A stretch of 64,000 nucleotides of DNA from Stenotrophomonas sp. UBA2124 (GCA_002329155.1 DCXY01000029.1:1-64000), one strand, 5' to 3'; counted from the first letter of the stretch, positions 8,014 through 17,354 are shown. The notes: a model not told the origin generated them from the letters alone. A program made the numbers and translations.

Positions 8014-9990
8014 GTGAACAGCCCTGCCGCCCCCGTGACGCCCGCGAAACGCTGGCGGTTCAACTTCAAACGCCCCGGCAAGCGCGGCCTGCGCATCCTG
8101 GCCATCGTGCTGGGGGCCTTGGCCGCCGCCCTCATCGTGCTGGTCCTGCTCTGGGACTGGAACTGGTTCCGCGGACCGGTGGAACGCGCGGTGCAGGCAC
8201 GCACCGGCCGCGCCCTGCATATCGGCAATCTGGATGTGGACCTGGGCCGCACCACCACCGTCCGTGCCGACAAGGTCACCTTCGCCAACGCCAGCTGGGC
8301 CAAGCAGCCGCAGATGGCCAGCGCCGACCGGGTGGAACTGGACATCCGCTTCTGGCCGCTGCTACGTGGCAGCGTGCAGTTGCCGGAAGTCCGCCTCACC
8401 CGCCCCGATGTGCTGCTGCAGACCGCACCGGGCAAGGACCAGCCAGGCAACTGGAATTTCCTCTCCGGCGGTGGCGGTGATCCGCCACAGCTGCGGCGAC
8501 TGCGCATCGATGACGGCAAGCTGCGTTTCGTCGATGAACGCGGTCGCACCGACATCGCGCTGGATGTACGCAGCGGCCAGCCGCGCAAGGCCGATGCCGC
8601 GCCTCCGGCGCTGCTGGAGGGCAAGGGCCACTGGCGCGGCAGCGCCTTCACCCTCAAGGGTGGCACCGAATCGCCGCTGGAACTGGCCAACACCGACACC
8701 CCGTTCCGCGTGCATCTGGATGCCCGCGCCGGTGCCACCCACGCGATCGCCAGCGGCAGCCTGACCAACCCCTTCCAACTGCAGGTATTCGACCTGAAGC
8801 TGCAGCTCAGCGGCCAGGACATGGACGACCTGTACCCACTGATCGGCGTGCCCATCCCGTCCTCACCGCCCTACCGGCTGGAAGGCCGGCTCAAGCGCGC
8901 GCACCAGGTCTGGCGCTATGAGAAGTTCAGCGGCCAGGTCGGCAACAGCGACCTTGCCGGCGACGTGCAGATCGACACCGGCGGCGATCGCTCGCGGCTG
9001 ACCGCCAATCTCAACTCGCGGCGTCTGGATTTCGATGATCTGGCCGGCTTTGTCGGTGCACCGCCCAAGACAGGCGGCAATGAATCGGCCAACGCCGAGC
9101 AGAAGGCCGAAGCCGCACGCCTGGCCGCCAAGCCCACGGTGCTGCCGGACAAGGCCTATGACCTGAGCAAACTGCGCGCGATGGACGCGGACGTGCGCTG
9201 GAAGGCGCAGCACATCAATTCGCCCACGCTGCCGCTGGACGACATGGACGCCCACCTCAAGCTGGACAACGGCCTGCTGCGCCTGGAGCCGCTGGATTTC
9301 GGCGTGGCCGGTGGCCATATCCGCAGCACCATCCGCATGGACGCGCGCCGCCCGCAGATAGCCACCGCGCTCAACGCCACCCTGCGCGGCGTGCAGCTGG
9401 GCAGGCTGCTCCCCGATGCCAAACTGGCCGAACAGGCCTCCGGCGGCATCAGTGGCCAGGTGCAGCTCAACGGCCACGGCAACTCGGTGGCCGCCATGCT
9501 CGGCAGCAGCAGTGGCGATGTCGCGCTCGGCATGGGCCGTGGCCACATCGGCAACCTGCTGATGGAAGTGGCGGGCCTGGATATCGCCGAGTCGGTGAAG
9601 TTCCTGTTCACCGGCGACAAGCAGATTCCGCTGCGCTGCGCGTTCGCCGATTTCGACGTGCGCAATGGCGTGATGAGCTCGCGCTCGCTCGCCTTCGACA
9701 CCACCGACACCCTGGTGGTTGGCGAAGGCACGGTGAACCTGCGCCAGGAACAGCTCGACCTGCTGCTGCGCCCGCGCCCCAAGGACATCAGCATCCTTGC
9801 GCTGCGTTCACCGCTGCGCATCGGCGGCACCTTCAAGGATCCCTCGTTCCGGCCCGACTTCAAGGCACTGGGCATCCGTGGCGCGGTGGCGCTGACGCTG
9901 GCCAGCATCGCGCCGCCCGCCGCGCTGCTGGCCACCATCGAAACCGGCCCCGGCAAGGACGCCAACTGCGGTGGGCACTACGCAAAGTAA
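8014..9990 (+). CDS. AsmA-family protein
   Basis: About 658 residues. A short basic cytoplasmic N-terminus (RWRFNFKRPGKRGLR) precedes one membrane helix (about 26-47). A long periplasmic repeat-like beta-rich region follows, with AsmA features such as RTGRALHIGNLDVDLGRTT and the C-terminal AsmA_2-like segment (QLNGHGNSVAAMLGSSSGDV, then a stretch ending LLLRPRPKD). AsmA-like proteins are bridge-like lipid-transport or outer-membrane homeostasis factors. The specific substrate here is unknown. I prefer the GTG at 8014, with AGG just upstream. An in-frame TTG at 7963 would add 17 residues. It is convergent with the CBS protein. Confidence 0.85.
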   Translation: MNSPAAPVTPAKRWRFNFKRPGKRGLRILAIVLGALAAALIVLVLLWDWNWFRGPVERAVQARTGRALHIGNLDVDLGRTTTVRADKVTFANASWAKQPQMASADRVELDIRFWPLLRGSVQLPEVRLTRPDVLLQTAPGKDQPGNWNFLSGGGGDPPQLRRLRIDDGKLRFVDERGRTDIALDVRSGQPRKADAAPPALLEGKGHWRGSAFTLKGGTESPLELANTDTPFRVHLDARAGATHAIASGSLTNPFQLQVFDLKLQLSGQDMDDLYPLIGVPIPSSPPYRLEGRLKRAHQVWRYEKFSGQVGNSDLAGDVQIDTGGDRSRLTANLNSRRLDFDDLAGFVGAPPKTGGNESANAEQKAEAARLAAKPTVLPDKAYDLSKLRAMDADVRWKAQHINSPTLPLDDMDAHLKLDNGLLRLEPLDFGVAGGHIRSTIRMDARRPQIATALNATLRGVQLGRLLPDAKLAEQASGGISGQVQLNGHGNSVAAMLGSSSGDVALGMGRGHIGNLLMEVAGLDIAESVKFLFTGDKQIPLRCAFADFDVRNGVMSSRSLAFDTTDTLVVGEGTVNLRQEQLDLLLRPRPKDISILALRSPLRIGGTFKDPSFRPDFKALGIRGAVALTLASIAPPAALLATIETGPGKDANCGGHYAK

Positions 9991-10019
9991 GGTAGTGCCT
10001 GCGCCCGCAGCCCGTGCGG

Positions 10020-10454
10020 TCAACCGGTTCCGGTGATGTATTCCTGCAGGTGCCCCAGTTCCTGCCGCTGCTGTTCAATCACGGCCTTGACCAGGTCACC
10101 AATGGAAATCACGCCCACCACTTCATCACCTACCACCACCGGCAGGTGGCGGATGCGGCGGTCGGTGACCAGTGCAAGGCACTGCTCGACGGATACCGTG
10201 GGCGCCACGGTCACCAGCTCGGCGGTCATGATGTCGCGCACCGGAGTGGCCTTGGACGAACGCTCCATCAGCACGATCTTGCGCGCGTAGTCGCGCTCGG
10301 AAAGGATGCCGACCAGCTTGGGCCCCTCCATCACCAGCACCGCACCGATGCCCTTCTCGGCCATCAGCCGGATGGCTTCAACCACGGCCGCATCGGGCCG
10401 CACCGCGTGGATATCAGGGGACTTGGTCCCCAGCAACTGTCGAACGGTCTGCAT
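10020..10454 (-). CDS. CBS-domain pair protein
   Basis: A 144-residue cytoplasmic protein made almost wholly of two CBS domains (about residues 8-60 and 75-130), with typical segments GIGAVLVMEGPKLVGILSERD and RRIRHLPVVVGDEVVGVISIGD. Paired CBS domains usually bind adenosyl ligands and regulate a partner. There is no catalytic domain and the partner is unknown. Its start lies inside the 3' end of the upstream glycosyltransferase gene (41-bp overlap), so the two are probably co-transcribed. That does not prove a shared function. Confidence 0.88.
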   Translation of the reverse strand: MQTVRQLLGTKSPDIHAVRPDAAVVEAIRLMAEKGIGAVLVMEGPKLVGILSERDYARKIVLMERSSKATPVRDIMTAELVTVAPTVSVEQCLALVTDRRIRHLPVVVGDEVVGVISIGDLVKAVIEQQRQELGHLQEYITGTG

Positions 10455-11433
10455 GGCGTTCTCCTGCGCTGACGGGTGCCCCAGATACTGCCACGTTCGC
10501 CGGCCGCCATGTATCGACCAGGTACAGCGGCCGCTGTTTGGCCTCCATGTAGAGGCGCCCCAGGTACTCGCCGATCAGGCCCAGCGCGATCAACTGCACG
10601 CCGCCCAGGAACAGGATCACCGCCATCATCGTCGGCCAGCCCGCCACGCGGTCGCCATACAGCGCCGCCTTCAGCACCACCCAGGTGCCGAAACCGAACG
10701 CACCGGCAGCGGTCAGCAGGCCCAGGTAGGTGGCCACGCGCAGCGGTGCGGTGGAGAAGCTGGTAATGCCTTCCAGCGCCAGGTTCCACAGTTTCCAGAA
10801 ACCGAATTTGCTGTGACCGGCAGCACGTTGTGCGCGGTGGTAAGGCAACGCAATGCGGCGGTAGCCCACCCAGCCGAACAGCCCCTTCATGAAACGCTGG
10901 CGTTCGCGCAGCTGCCCCAACGCCGCCAGCGCGCGTGCCGAGAGCAGGCGGAAATCACCGGTATCGGCAGGAATCGGCGTCTTCGACAAACGCCCTATCA
11001 CGCGGTAGAACGCCGCCGCCGTGGCGCGCTTGAGCCAGCCGTCGCCATCGCGCTCCAGCCGCGTGCCATACACATCGTCATAGCCCTGCCGCCACAACGC
11101 CACGAATTCTGGAATCAGCTCGGGCGGGTCCTGCCCATCGGCGTCGAGCATGATCGCCGCACCCTCTTCCACCGTATCCAGCCCTGCGGTCAGCGCGATC
11201 TCCTTGCCGAAATTGCGCGACAGACGCAGCGTGGCCACGCGCGGATCGGCAGCGGCCAGTTGCTGCATCACCTCCCAGGTGGCATCCCGGCTGCCGTCAT
11301 CCACGTACAGAATGCGGCCATCGATATCCCCCAGCGCATCAAGCTGCGCGCACAGACGCGGATGCAGCAACGGCAGCGCCTGCTGCTCGTTGAAGGCGGT
11401 GATGACCAGAGTCAGGCGTTGGCGTGGCGTCAT
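10414..11433 (-). CDS. GT2 glycosyltransferase, DPM1/ArnC-like, membrane-anchored
   Basis: A 339-residue family 2 glycosyltransferase. The catalytic GT-A domain has VITAFNEQQALP at 10-21, VDDGSRD (44-50) for nucleotide-sugar binding and LDADGQDPPE (96-105), which contains the metal-binding DAD/DXD. Two C-terminal hydrophobic helices lie at about 225-255 and 262-292. This layout matches enzymes that transfer a sugar to polyprenyl phosphate, for example in LPS or glycan modification. The acceptor and sugar cannot be read from the sequence. The C-terminal ~14 residues overlap the CBS gene. mtgA begins upstream on the same strand with a 25-bp gap. Confidence 0.88.
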   Translation of the reverse strand: MTPRQRLTLVITAFNEQQALPLLHPRLCAQLDALGDIDGRILYVDDGSRDATWEVMQQLAAADPRVATLRLSRNFGKEIALTAGLDTVEEGAAIMLDADGQDPPELIPEFVALWRQGYDDVYGTRLERDGDGWLKRATAAAFYRVIGRLSKTPIPADTGDFRLLSARALAALGQLRERQRFMKGLFGWVGYRRIALPYHRAQRAAGHSKFGFWKLWNLALEGITSFSTAPLRVATYLGLLTAAGAFGFGTWVVLKAALYGDRVAGWPTMMAVILFLGGVQLIALGLIGEYLGRLYMEAKQRPLYLVDTWRPANVAVSGAPVSAGERHADRSTVAGDQVP

Positions 11434-11458
11434 GCGGCAATTCTACGCAGGCAATGCA

Positions 11459-12208
11459 TCAATCGGCCTGCTCTACGTAGCCTGCACCGCCAAGCTGCCG
11501 CGCCTGCCGCTGTATCCACGCCGCACGCCGCTGCACATAGGGGCCGGGGTTGGCCGCGTTGTAGCGCCTTGGCGACGGCAGCACCGCCGCCAGCCGCGCG
11601 CTCTCGGCCGGGCTCAGCCGCGATGCATCTTTTCCCCAGTAGCGGCGCGCCGCCGCCTGCACCCCGTAGGTGCCATCGCCGAACTCGGCGATGTTGGCGT
11701 ACACCTCAAGGATGCGCTGCTTCGGCCACAGCGTTTCGATCAGCACCGTGTACCAGGCCTCCAGCCCCTTGCGCAGCCAGCTGCGGCCCTGCCACAGGAA
11801 CAGGTTCTTGGCGGTCTGCTGGCTGATGGTGCTGGCGCCACGCAGGCGCCCACCCTGCGCATTGTGCTCGCGCGCCTTCTCGATGGCTTTCAGGTCGAAG
11901 CCACGGTGCTCGGGGAAACGCTGGTCCTCGGCGGCCACCAGCGAGATCGGCACGCTCGCTGCCATCTGCTCCCAGTCGCGCCACTGGTAATGAATGCGGA
12001 ATTTCCAGTCGCCTTCGGCAAAGGCCTCCATCTGGCGCAGCGCCATCACCGTGGAAAACGGCGGGTCCACCACCCGCAGCACCAGTACCTGCAGCACGCT
12101 GAACAACGCCAGCAGCACCGGCGTCAACAACATCCAACGCAACCAACGCCGCCGCCGCCGTGGCCCATGAACCGGCTCCACCTTGCGCTTGTCCTGCTCC
12201 GCCCCCAT
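11459..12208 (-). CDS. mtgA: Monofunctional biosynthetic peptidoglycan transglycosylase
   Basis: A 249-residue GT51 glycosyltransferase that polymerises lipid II into glycan strands at the periplasmic face of the inner membrane. A basic N-terminus and one membrane anchor (about 25-45) precede the catalytic Glu near 94 in AAEDQRFPEHRGFD. GGRLRGASTISQQTAKNLFLW and EVYANIAEFGDGTYG are the later GT51 motifs. No transpeptidase domain is present. The length is as expected for MtgA. It is divergent from hslO. Confidence 0.95.
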   Translation of the reverse strand: MGAEQDKRKVEPVHGPRRRRRWLRWMLLTPVLLALFSVLQVLVLRVVDPPFSTVMALRQMEAFAEGDWKFRIHYQWRDWEQMAASVPISLVAAEDQRFPEHRGFDLKAIEKAREHNAQGGRLRGASTISQQTAKNLFLWQGRSWLRKGLEAWYTVLIETLWPKQRILEVYANIAEFGDGTYGVQAAARRYWGKDASRLSPAESARLAAVLPSPRRYNAANPGPYVQRRAAWIQRQARQLGGAGYVEQAD

Positions 12209-12220
12209 TGAATACCCACC

Positions 12221-12248
12221 TTGCAGATAATTCCGTCCGGCGCATTAT
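12221..12248 (+). promoter_or_regulatory. Possible promoter of hslO
   Basis: TTGCAG (12221-12226) and CATTAT (12243-12248) are separated by 16 bp, 37 bp before the hslO ATG. Each box is 4 of 6 from consensus. Confidence 0.35.
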
Positions 12249-12284
12249 CCGGCACCGGCACCCACCTCGCGCAGACGCAGCCCC

Positions 12285-13178
12285 ATGACCGACAGCTCCG
12301 ACCTCCTTGTCCGCTTTCTTTTGCCCGATGCCGGCGTGCGTGGCGTACATGTGCGCCTGGGCGGGAGCTGGCGCGAAATCCTTTCCCACGGCGATTACCC
12401 GCCTGCGGCCGCGCGCCTGCTGGGCGAAGCCTGCGCGGCCTCGGCCCTGTTCACCGGCCACACCAAGATCGATGGGCGGCTGTCCATCCAGCTGCGCAGC
12501 AGCTCCGCGCTGCGCGCCCTGTTCACCGAATGCACCTCTGCCGGCACCCTGCGCGGCATTGCCCAGCTGGCCGAAGGCGAGGATGCCCCGACCACGCTGT
12601 CGGCCCTCGGCGAGGACGCACTGCTGGCCATCACCATTGAAAACCCCGGCCTGGACCCGCGCGAGCCGCAACGCTACCAGAGCCTGGTGAACCTGGCCGG
12701 CGACAGCCTGGATGAGGCGTTCGAGGACTATTTCCGCCATTCCGAACAGCTGCCCACGCGCCTGCTGCTGGCCTGCGACGGCGAGCACGCTGCCGGCCTG
12801 CTGCTGCAGAAGCTGCCCGGCGATGCCGGCGACGAGGACGGCTGGGTCCGTTGCGGCGCCCTGTTCGACACCCTGGGCCGCGAGGAACTGCTGGCACTGC
12901 CGGGCAGCGAGCTGCTGCACCGCCTGTTCCATGAGGAACACCCGGAACTGATGGGCGACAAGCCGCTGCGCTTTGGCTGCTCCTGCTCGCGCGAGCGGGT
13001 GGAGGCCATGCTGCAGTCCCTCGGCGAGGAGGAAGCCCGGGCCGCGGCCGAGGCCACCGGGCAGGTGGAGGTGCGCTGCGAGTTCTGTGGCCGCCAATAC
13101 CACTTCCCTTTGACGGAATTCGGCGTATTGTTCGGACCTATACCCCCTCAGCAGCCGGCCCCTGACAGGCTGCAATAG
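12285..13178 (+). CDS. hslO: Hsp33 redox-regulated chaperonin
   Basis: A 297-residue cytoplasmic holdase activated by oxidation. The N-terminal domain shows FTGHTKIDGRLSIQL and the substrate-binding fold. The C-terminal zinc/redox switch has all four cysteines as C-x-C (FGCSCSRE, about 231-233) and C-x2-C (CEFC, about 264-267). On oxidation these form two disulfides, release zinc and expose the binding surface. The length and domain order are normal. It is divergent from mtgA. Confidence 0.96.
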   Translation: MTDSSDLLVRFLLPDAGVRGVHVRLGGSWREILSHGDYPPAAARLLGEACAASALFTGHTKIDGRLSIQLRSSSALRALFTECTSAGTLRGIAQLAEGEDAPTTLSALGEDALLAITIENPGLDPREPQRYQSLVNLAGDSLDEAFEDYFRHSEQLPTRLLLACDGEHAAGLLLQKLPGDAGDEDGWVRCGALFDTLGREELLALPGSELLHRLFHEEHPELMGDKPLRFGCSCSRERVEAMLQSLGEEEARAAAEATGQVEVRCEFCGRQYHFPLTEFGVLFGPIPPQQPAPDRLQ

Positions 13179-13213
13179 GGCCTGGCGAGTTGCGTTCTGG
13201 GGAGGACGAAGAC

Positions 13214-13242
13214 TTGTTAAGAAACCATAAACGCTCTACGAT
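13214..13242 (+). promoter_or_regulatory. Promoter upstream of the 13296 gene
   Basis: TTGTTA (13214-13219), a 17-bp spacer and TACGAT (13237-13242) form a good sigma-70-type pair. It lies about 50 bp before the start codon, in an AT-richer patch. Confidence 0.5.
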
Positions 13243-13295
13243 CCACTGCTCACGTATCGGGAACTTCCCGGTGCCAACGGGGTCTGATTGAGTCC

Positions 13296-14150
13296 ATGAA
13301 CGCCTTACTGCGCCTGCCGCTTGCCTTGATGATCGCCTTTGGCGCGGTCACGGGCGTGCACGCGCAGAGCAAACCCAAGGCGGACGGCACCGTGCTGCCT
13401 GTCTGGAACCGCGGCAGCGGCAAGGTCGAAGCCCTGTTGTACCTGGAGCCGGCTGGCGAACAGCGTGCCGGCGCCCGCTGGAATTTCGGCAGCAGCTCGC
13501 TGGACGCCGCCTTCGGCCTGTCCTCGGGTGATTCGCTGGGCCTGCTGTGCAACGGTGGCCGTGGCAGCAGCATCAGCGGGCTGGCCAGCCACTGCATGCT
13601 CGCCAGCCTCGGAGACGATGACGACAGCACCGGCCGCCATGTTTCGGCCACTGCTGCGTTCAACCGCCCCGGCGGCCGCGTCGGCGTCAGCGCCGGCACC
13701 GGCCGTGACACCCTGCCGGCGTGGCTGGCAGGCAGCACCAAGTCTGGTGCGGCACGGGTGGAGCAGAACGACCTGACCGTATTCGGGCAGAAGAACATCG
13801 GCAGCGAAGGCTTCGTCTCCATTGGTGGAACCTACGCCAAGGCCCGCCTGGTTCCGCTCAGCGATGCCTCTCCGGCGGTGGTCGGCCAGTGGGACAGCAA
13901 GAACCTCAGCGTTGGTGGCGGTTATGGTGCGTTCAGCGCCAACGTCATCGGCCGCGTCATCGACGCCCCTGGTCAGGGTGGTAAATGGGAAGGCGTGGGC
14001 CTGGGCATCACCTGGCGCACGCCATGGAGCGGTCAGCTCACCGTGGGCGCGGAAAACGTCATTACCCGCGGTAAAAACCCGTTTTCCCCGCGTAATGAGA
14101 GCAATGACGACGGCGCGATCCCGTACGTCCGCTACGAGCAGGATCTCTAG
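13296..14150 (+). CDS. Exported protein of unknown function, possible outer-membrane beta-barrel
   Basis: A 284-residue protein with a clear signal peptide (LLRLPLALMIAFGAVTGVHAQS, cleavage after AHA-like VHA). I do not recognise the family. The mature part is rich in Gly, Ser and alternating hydrophobic residues, with strand-like stretches such as DLTVFGQKNIGSEGFVSIGG, LGITWRTPWSGQLTVGAEN and a C-terminal YVRYEQDL. This is compatible with a small beta-barrel or beta-helix in the outer membrane, but the last residue is Leu, not Phe. Two Cys (LLCNGG and SHCML) could form a disulfide. It is monocistronic, with its own promoter upstream and a terminator downstream. The function is not assigned. 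Confidence 0.75.
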   Translation: MNALLRLPLALMIAFGAVTGVHAQSKPKADGTVLPVWNRGSGKVEALLYLEPAGEQRAGARWNFGSSSLDAAFGLSSGDSLGLLCNGGRGSSISGLASHCMLASLGDDDDSTGRHVSATAAFNRPGGRVGVSAGTGRDTLPAWLAGSTKSGAARVEQNDLTVFGQKNIGSEGFVSIGGTYAKARLVPLSDASPAVVGQWDSKNLSVGGGYGAFSANVIGRVIDAPGQGGKWEGVGLGITWRTPWSGQLTVGAENVITRGKNPFSPRNESNDDGAIPYVRYEQDL

Positions 14151-14178
14151 GCAGTTCGTTCTCAGCACCGTGTTCATC

Positions 14179-14210
14179 AAAAACGCCCCGCTTGTCGGGG
14201 CGTTTTTCTT
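14179..14210 (+). terminator. Intrinsic terminator
   Basis: AAAAACGCCCCG, a short loop CTTGT, then CGGGGCGTTTTTCTT gives a GC-rich stem followed by a T run. It lies 28 bp after the exported-protein stop. Confidence 0.9.
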
Positions 14211-14269
14211 GCCAGCTGAATTGGCACTTTGCTGAATACAACCAAGTTCGAATCAATTGTTAACCAATC

Positions 14270-14298
14270 TTTAATTTCTCGGACCGGCCAAGTACTAT
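14270..14298 (+). promoter_or_regulatory. Possible promoter of the TonB-dependent receptor gene
   Basis: TTTAAT (14270-14275), a 17-bp spacer and TACTAT (14293-14298) lie in an AT-rich stretch about 94 bp upstream of the ATG. The remaining leader (14305-14391) has no recognised riboswitch or Fur box. Confidence 0.35.
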
Positions 14299-14391
14299 CG
14301 GACGCAACCTTCGTTTTTGGATTCGCCTTTTCGAATCCGGCGAAGGTCACTTCAGCAGTATCCAAGTCCTTTAGGCAGAGAGAGACAACCA

Positions 14392-17262
14392 ATGAACTGC
14401 AAGTCCAACAAACTGCGTGATGCAGTTGTGCTGGCGTTGATCGCCAGTGCCTCAACCGCCGGCTCGGCCCTCGCGCAGGATGCCACCAGCAGCAGCGGCA
14501 CAACCAACCTCGATCGCATCGAAGTCACCGGCTCGCGCATCCGCAAGGTTGATGCTGAAACCGCCCAGCCGGTTGTCACCATCACCCGCGACGCCATCGA
14601 AAAGCAGGGCGCCCAATCCGTTGGCGACATCCTGCAACAGATCGCAGCCACCGGCTCTCCGGCACTCAGCCGCAGCGCCCCGTTGAACTCCGGCGAAAGC
14701 CCCGGCGGCACTTACATCGATCTGCGCAACCTCGGGCCGGCCCGTACCCTGGTACTGCTGAATGGTCGTCGCCTGGGTGCAAACAACGATGGTCTGCAGG
14801 ATCTGTCGACGATTCCGTCGGGCATGGTCGAGCGCATTGAAGTGCTGAAGGATGGTGCATCCTCGCTGTACGGCTCCGACGCCATTGCCGGCGTGATCAA
14901 CGTGATCACTCGCAAGGATTTTGAAGGCGCCGAGGTTGGTGGCTACGTTGGCCAGTTCGGCGAAGGCGATGGGCAGCAGAAGACGGCCCACTTCATCATG
15001 GGCGCCAAGGGCGAGCGTTCCTCGATCACCTTCGGCGTTCAGTACGACGAAGAAGACCCGGTTTGGGCGCGTAATCGTTGGTGGGCCGTGGATACCTACC
15101 CCGGCTACCCTGCCTACAGCTACACCTCGGTCGGCGCCATCGGCAACATCCAGATCCCGGGCCGCAAAGGCTGGTGGGTTCTGAAGGATGGCGGTGACCC
15201 CAAGAACGTCAACGACTACCGTCAGCAGATCGGCGGCCCGGGTGGCGATACCAGTGTCGCTGCCGAGCAGATGATGGCCAAGACCGGCATCAAGCGTCAG
15301 TCGATCTTCACCACTGCCGAGTTCGCGTTGACGGACTCCATCAACTTCAACGTGGAAGCGAATTACAACCGCCGCGAGACCGATATTCAGGTTGCTGGCT
15401 ATCCGTACCAGAGCAATGCACCGGACGTGCAGACCCCGATCTCCGCAGGCAGCTACTTCAACCCGAACGGCGCTGATACCCACTTCCGCCGCCGTGGCTG
15501 GGAAGTGCCGCGTACCACCAACCGCAAGCTCGACACCTATCGCTTCACTGCCGCGTTCGACGGCTCGTTCAGCGTTGGCGACCGCTTCTGGGACTGGGAC
15601 GTCGGCTATACCTACAGCCGCAGCGACGCCACCATTGCTTCTCGTGGTGACTTCAACAAGCTTGCCGTTTCGCAGGCAGTCGGCCCGTCGTTCATGAACG
15701 CCGACGGCAAGGTGCAGTGTGGCACCGCAGCCAATCCGATCGCTCTGGACCAGTGCACCCCGTGGAGCCCGGTGCTGAATTCGGGCGAATACTCGCTGAT
15801 GGATCCGCGCATCCAGGATCGCTTCTTCCTGAATACCGTGGGCACCGCCGAGTCCCGTGCCGACGACTACTTCGCCAACATCAGCGGCACCGTTGCCACC
15901 CTGCCGGGTGGTGATCTGGGTATCGCTGCCGGCTTCAACCACCGCAAGAACAGCGGTGAGTATGTGCCGGATGCGCTTTCGCAGTCCGGCTACAGCACCA
16001 ACCTGGCCTCCAAGCCGACCTCCGGTTCCTATTCGGTGGACGAGTTCTACCTGGAAGCCGACATCCCGCTGCTGCGTGACCTGCCGGGTGCACAGGAACT
16101 GGCGATCAACGTCGCCAGCCGCTACTCGGATTACGACGCGTTCGGCGATACCGTCAACAGCAAGTTCAGCTTCCGCTGGAAGCCGATAAATGACCTGCTG
16201 GTCCGTGGCACCTGGGCACAGGGCTTCCGCGTGCCGGCCATCTCCGACCTGTACGGCGGCCTGGGCCAGACCTTCGACTACTACAGCGACCCCTGCGATA
16301 CCGTCAATGGCGCCGCGTCGAACAATCCGGCCGTGTTTGCACGCTGTCAGGCGGCGATCGCCGGGTACACCGGCTTCACCTATCCTGGTGATACCACCAA
16401 CGTCGGCTTCCAGCAGACTGGCCAGGGCGGCAATCTCGCCTATGGCGGTCAGAGCGGCGTGCCGTTCCTGTCGGGCTCCAACCCGAACGTAACTCCGGAA
16501 ACGGCCATCAGCCGCAGCCTCGGCCTGGTCTACAGCCCCAGCTATGTTGACGGCCTGGGCATCTCGCTGGACTTCTGGCGCACGCGCATTGACAACGTCA
16601 TCACCGCGTTCAGTGCCGGTGGCATTCTGAATGACTGCTACGTGTACCAAATTGCCAGCCAGTGCGCCATGTTCACGCGTGACGCTACGACCGGTGTAGT
16701 CAACACCCTCACCCGCACAACTCGCAACGCCGGTTACTGGGATATCGAAGGCTACGACCTGGAAGTGAACTACACGCTGCCGGAAACGAGCTTCGGCCGC
16801 TTCGGCATCAACTGGCAGAGCACCTACTACAGCAAGTTCGAGATCAAGTCCGACAGCACCCAGAATACGACCCCGCAGCCGCAGGTCGGTTTTGGTGAGA
16901 ACTACCGCATCCGCTCGGTTGCCAAGCTTGACTGGGACCTGGGCGACTTCGGTGCGAGCTGGACCGCGCGTTACTACTCGGGCACCAAGGAAGAGTGCTA
17001 CTTCAGCGACCGCTGCAACGATCCGGACTACGTGGATCGCGAGGGCAATGGTCTGCCGCAGAACCGCAACGGTGCGGTGACCTACCACGACGTGCAGTTC
17101 CGCATGAACACGGCGTGGAATGGCAGCTTCGCCATTGGTGTGAACAACGTGTTCGACAAGCGCATGAGCCTGCTGTTCACGCAGCCGGTCAGTGGCTTCT
17201 CCAACCCGAGCCAGTTCGACATCGGACGTTTCATGTACATGAAGTACACCCAGAAGTTCTGA
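14392..17262 (+). CDS. TonB-dependent outer-membrane receptor
   Basis: A 956-residue receptor. A signal peptide (AVVLALIASASTAGSALAQ) leads to a TonB-box-like region (LDRIEVTGSRIRK). The plug domain shows TITRDAIEKQGAQSVGDIL, RTLVLLNGRRLG and the motif IEVLKDGASSLYGSDAIAGV. A 22-strand-type barrel follows and ends in the outer-membrane signature MKYTQKF with a terminal Phe. It takes up a large or scarce substrate using the TonB-ExbBD proton motive force. The substrate is unknown, because no transport or enzyme gene sits beside it. ATG 14392 is preceded by an AGAGAGA Shine-Dalgarno-like tract. A longer frame from 14317 is not needed for the signal peptide. It is flanked by terminators and probably monocistronic. 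Confidence 0.93.
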   Translation: MNCKSNKLRDAVVLALIASASTAGSALAQDATSSSGTTNLDRIEVTGSRIRKVDAETAQPVVTITRDAIEKQGAQSVGDILQQIAATGSPALSRSAPLNSGESPGGTYIDLRNLGPARTLVLLNGRRLGANNDGLQDLSTIPSGMVERIEVLKDGASSLYGSDAIAGVINVITRKDFEGAEVGGYVGQFGEGDGQQKTAHFIMGAKGERSSITFGVQYDEEDPVWARNRWWAVDTYPGYPAYSYTSVGAIGNIQIPGRKGWWVLKDGGDPKNVNDYRQQIGGPGGDTSVAAEQMMAKTGIKRQSIFTTAEFALTDSINFNVEANYNRRETDIQVAGYPYQSNAPDVQTPISAGSYFNPNGADTHFRRRGWEVPRTTNRKLDTYRFTAAFDGSFSVGDRFWDWDVGYTYSRSDATIASRGDFNKLAVSQAVGPSFMNADGKVQCGTAANPIALDQCTPWSPVLNSGEYSLMDPRIQDRFFLNTVGTAESRADDYFANISGTVATLPGGDLGIAAGFNHRKNSGEYVPDALSQSGYSTNLASKPTSGSYSVDEFYLEADIPLLRDLPGAQELAINVASRYSDYDAFGDTVNSKFSFRWKPINDLLVRGTWAQGFRVPAISDLYGGLGQTFDYYSDPCDTVNGAASNNPAVFARCQAAIAGYTGFTYPGDTTNVGFQQTGQGGNLAYGGQSGVPFLSGSNPNVTPETAISRSLGLVYSPSYVDGLGISLDFWRTRIDNVITAFSAGGILNDCYVYQIASQCAMFTRDATTGVVNTLTRTTRNAGYWDIEGYDLEVNYTLPETSFGRFGINWQSTYYSKFEIKSDSTQNTTPQPQVGFGENYRIRSVAKLDWDLGDFGASWTARYYSGTKEECYFSDRCNDPDYVDREGNGLPQNRNGAVTYHDVQFRMNTAWNGSFAIGVNNVFDKRMSLLFTQPVSGFSNPSQFDIGRFMYMKYTQKF

Positions 17263-17287
17263 TCGATCCATTGATCAGGCTCTGAAG

Positions 17288-17317
17288 CAACGGCCCCGCA
17301 AGGGGCCGTTGTCTTTT
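17288..17317 (+). terminator. Intrinsic terminator of the receptor gene
   Basis: CAACGGCCCC and GGGGCCGTTG form a 10-bp perfect stem with a four-base loop, followed by TCTTTT. Confidence 0.9.
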
Positions 17318-17354
17318 CCACGCTACTGGCCTGCTACTCGATCAGGTGCACACA

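Noticed and set aside
14452..17271. 939-codon minus-strand frame
   Set aside because: Antisense shadow of the TonB-dependent receptor.
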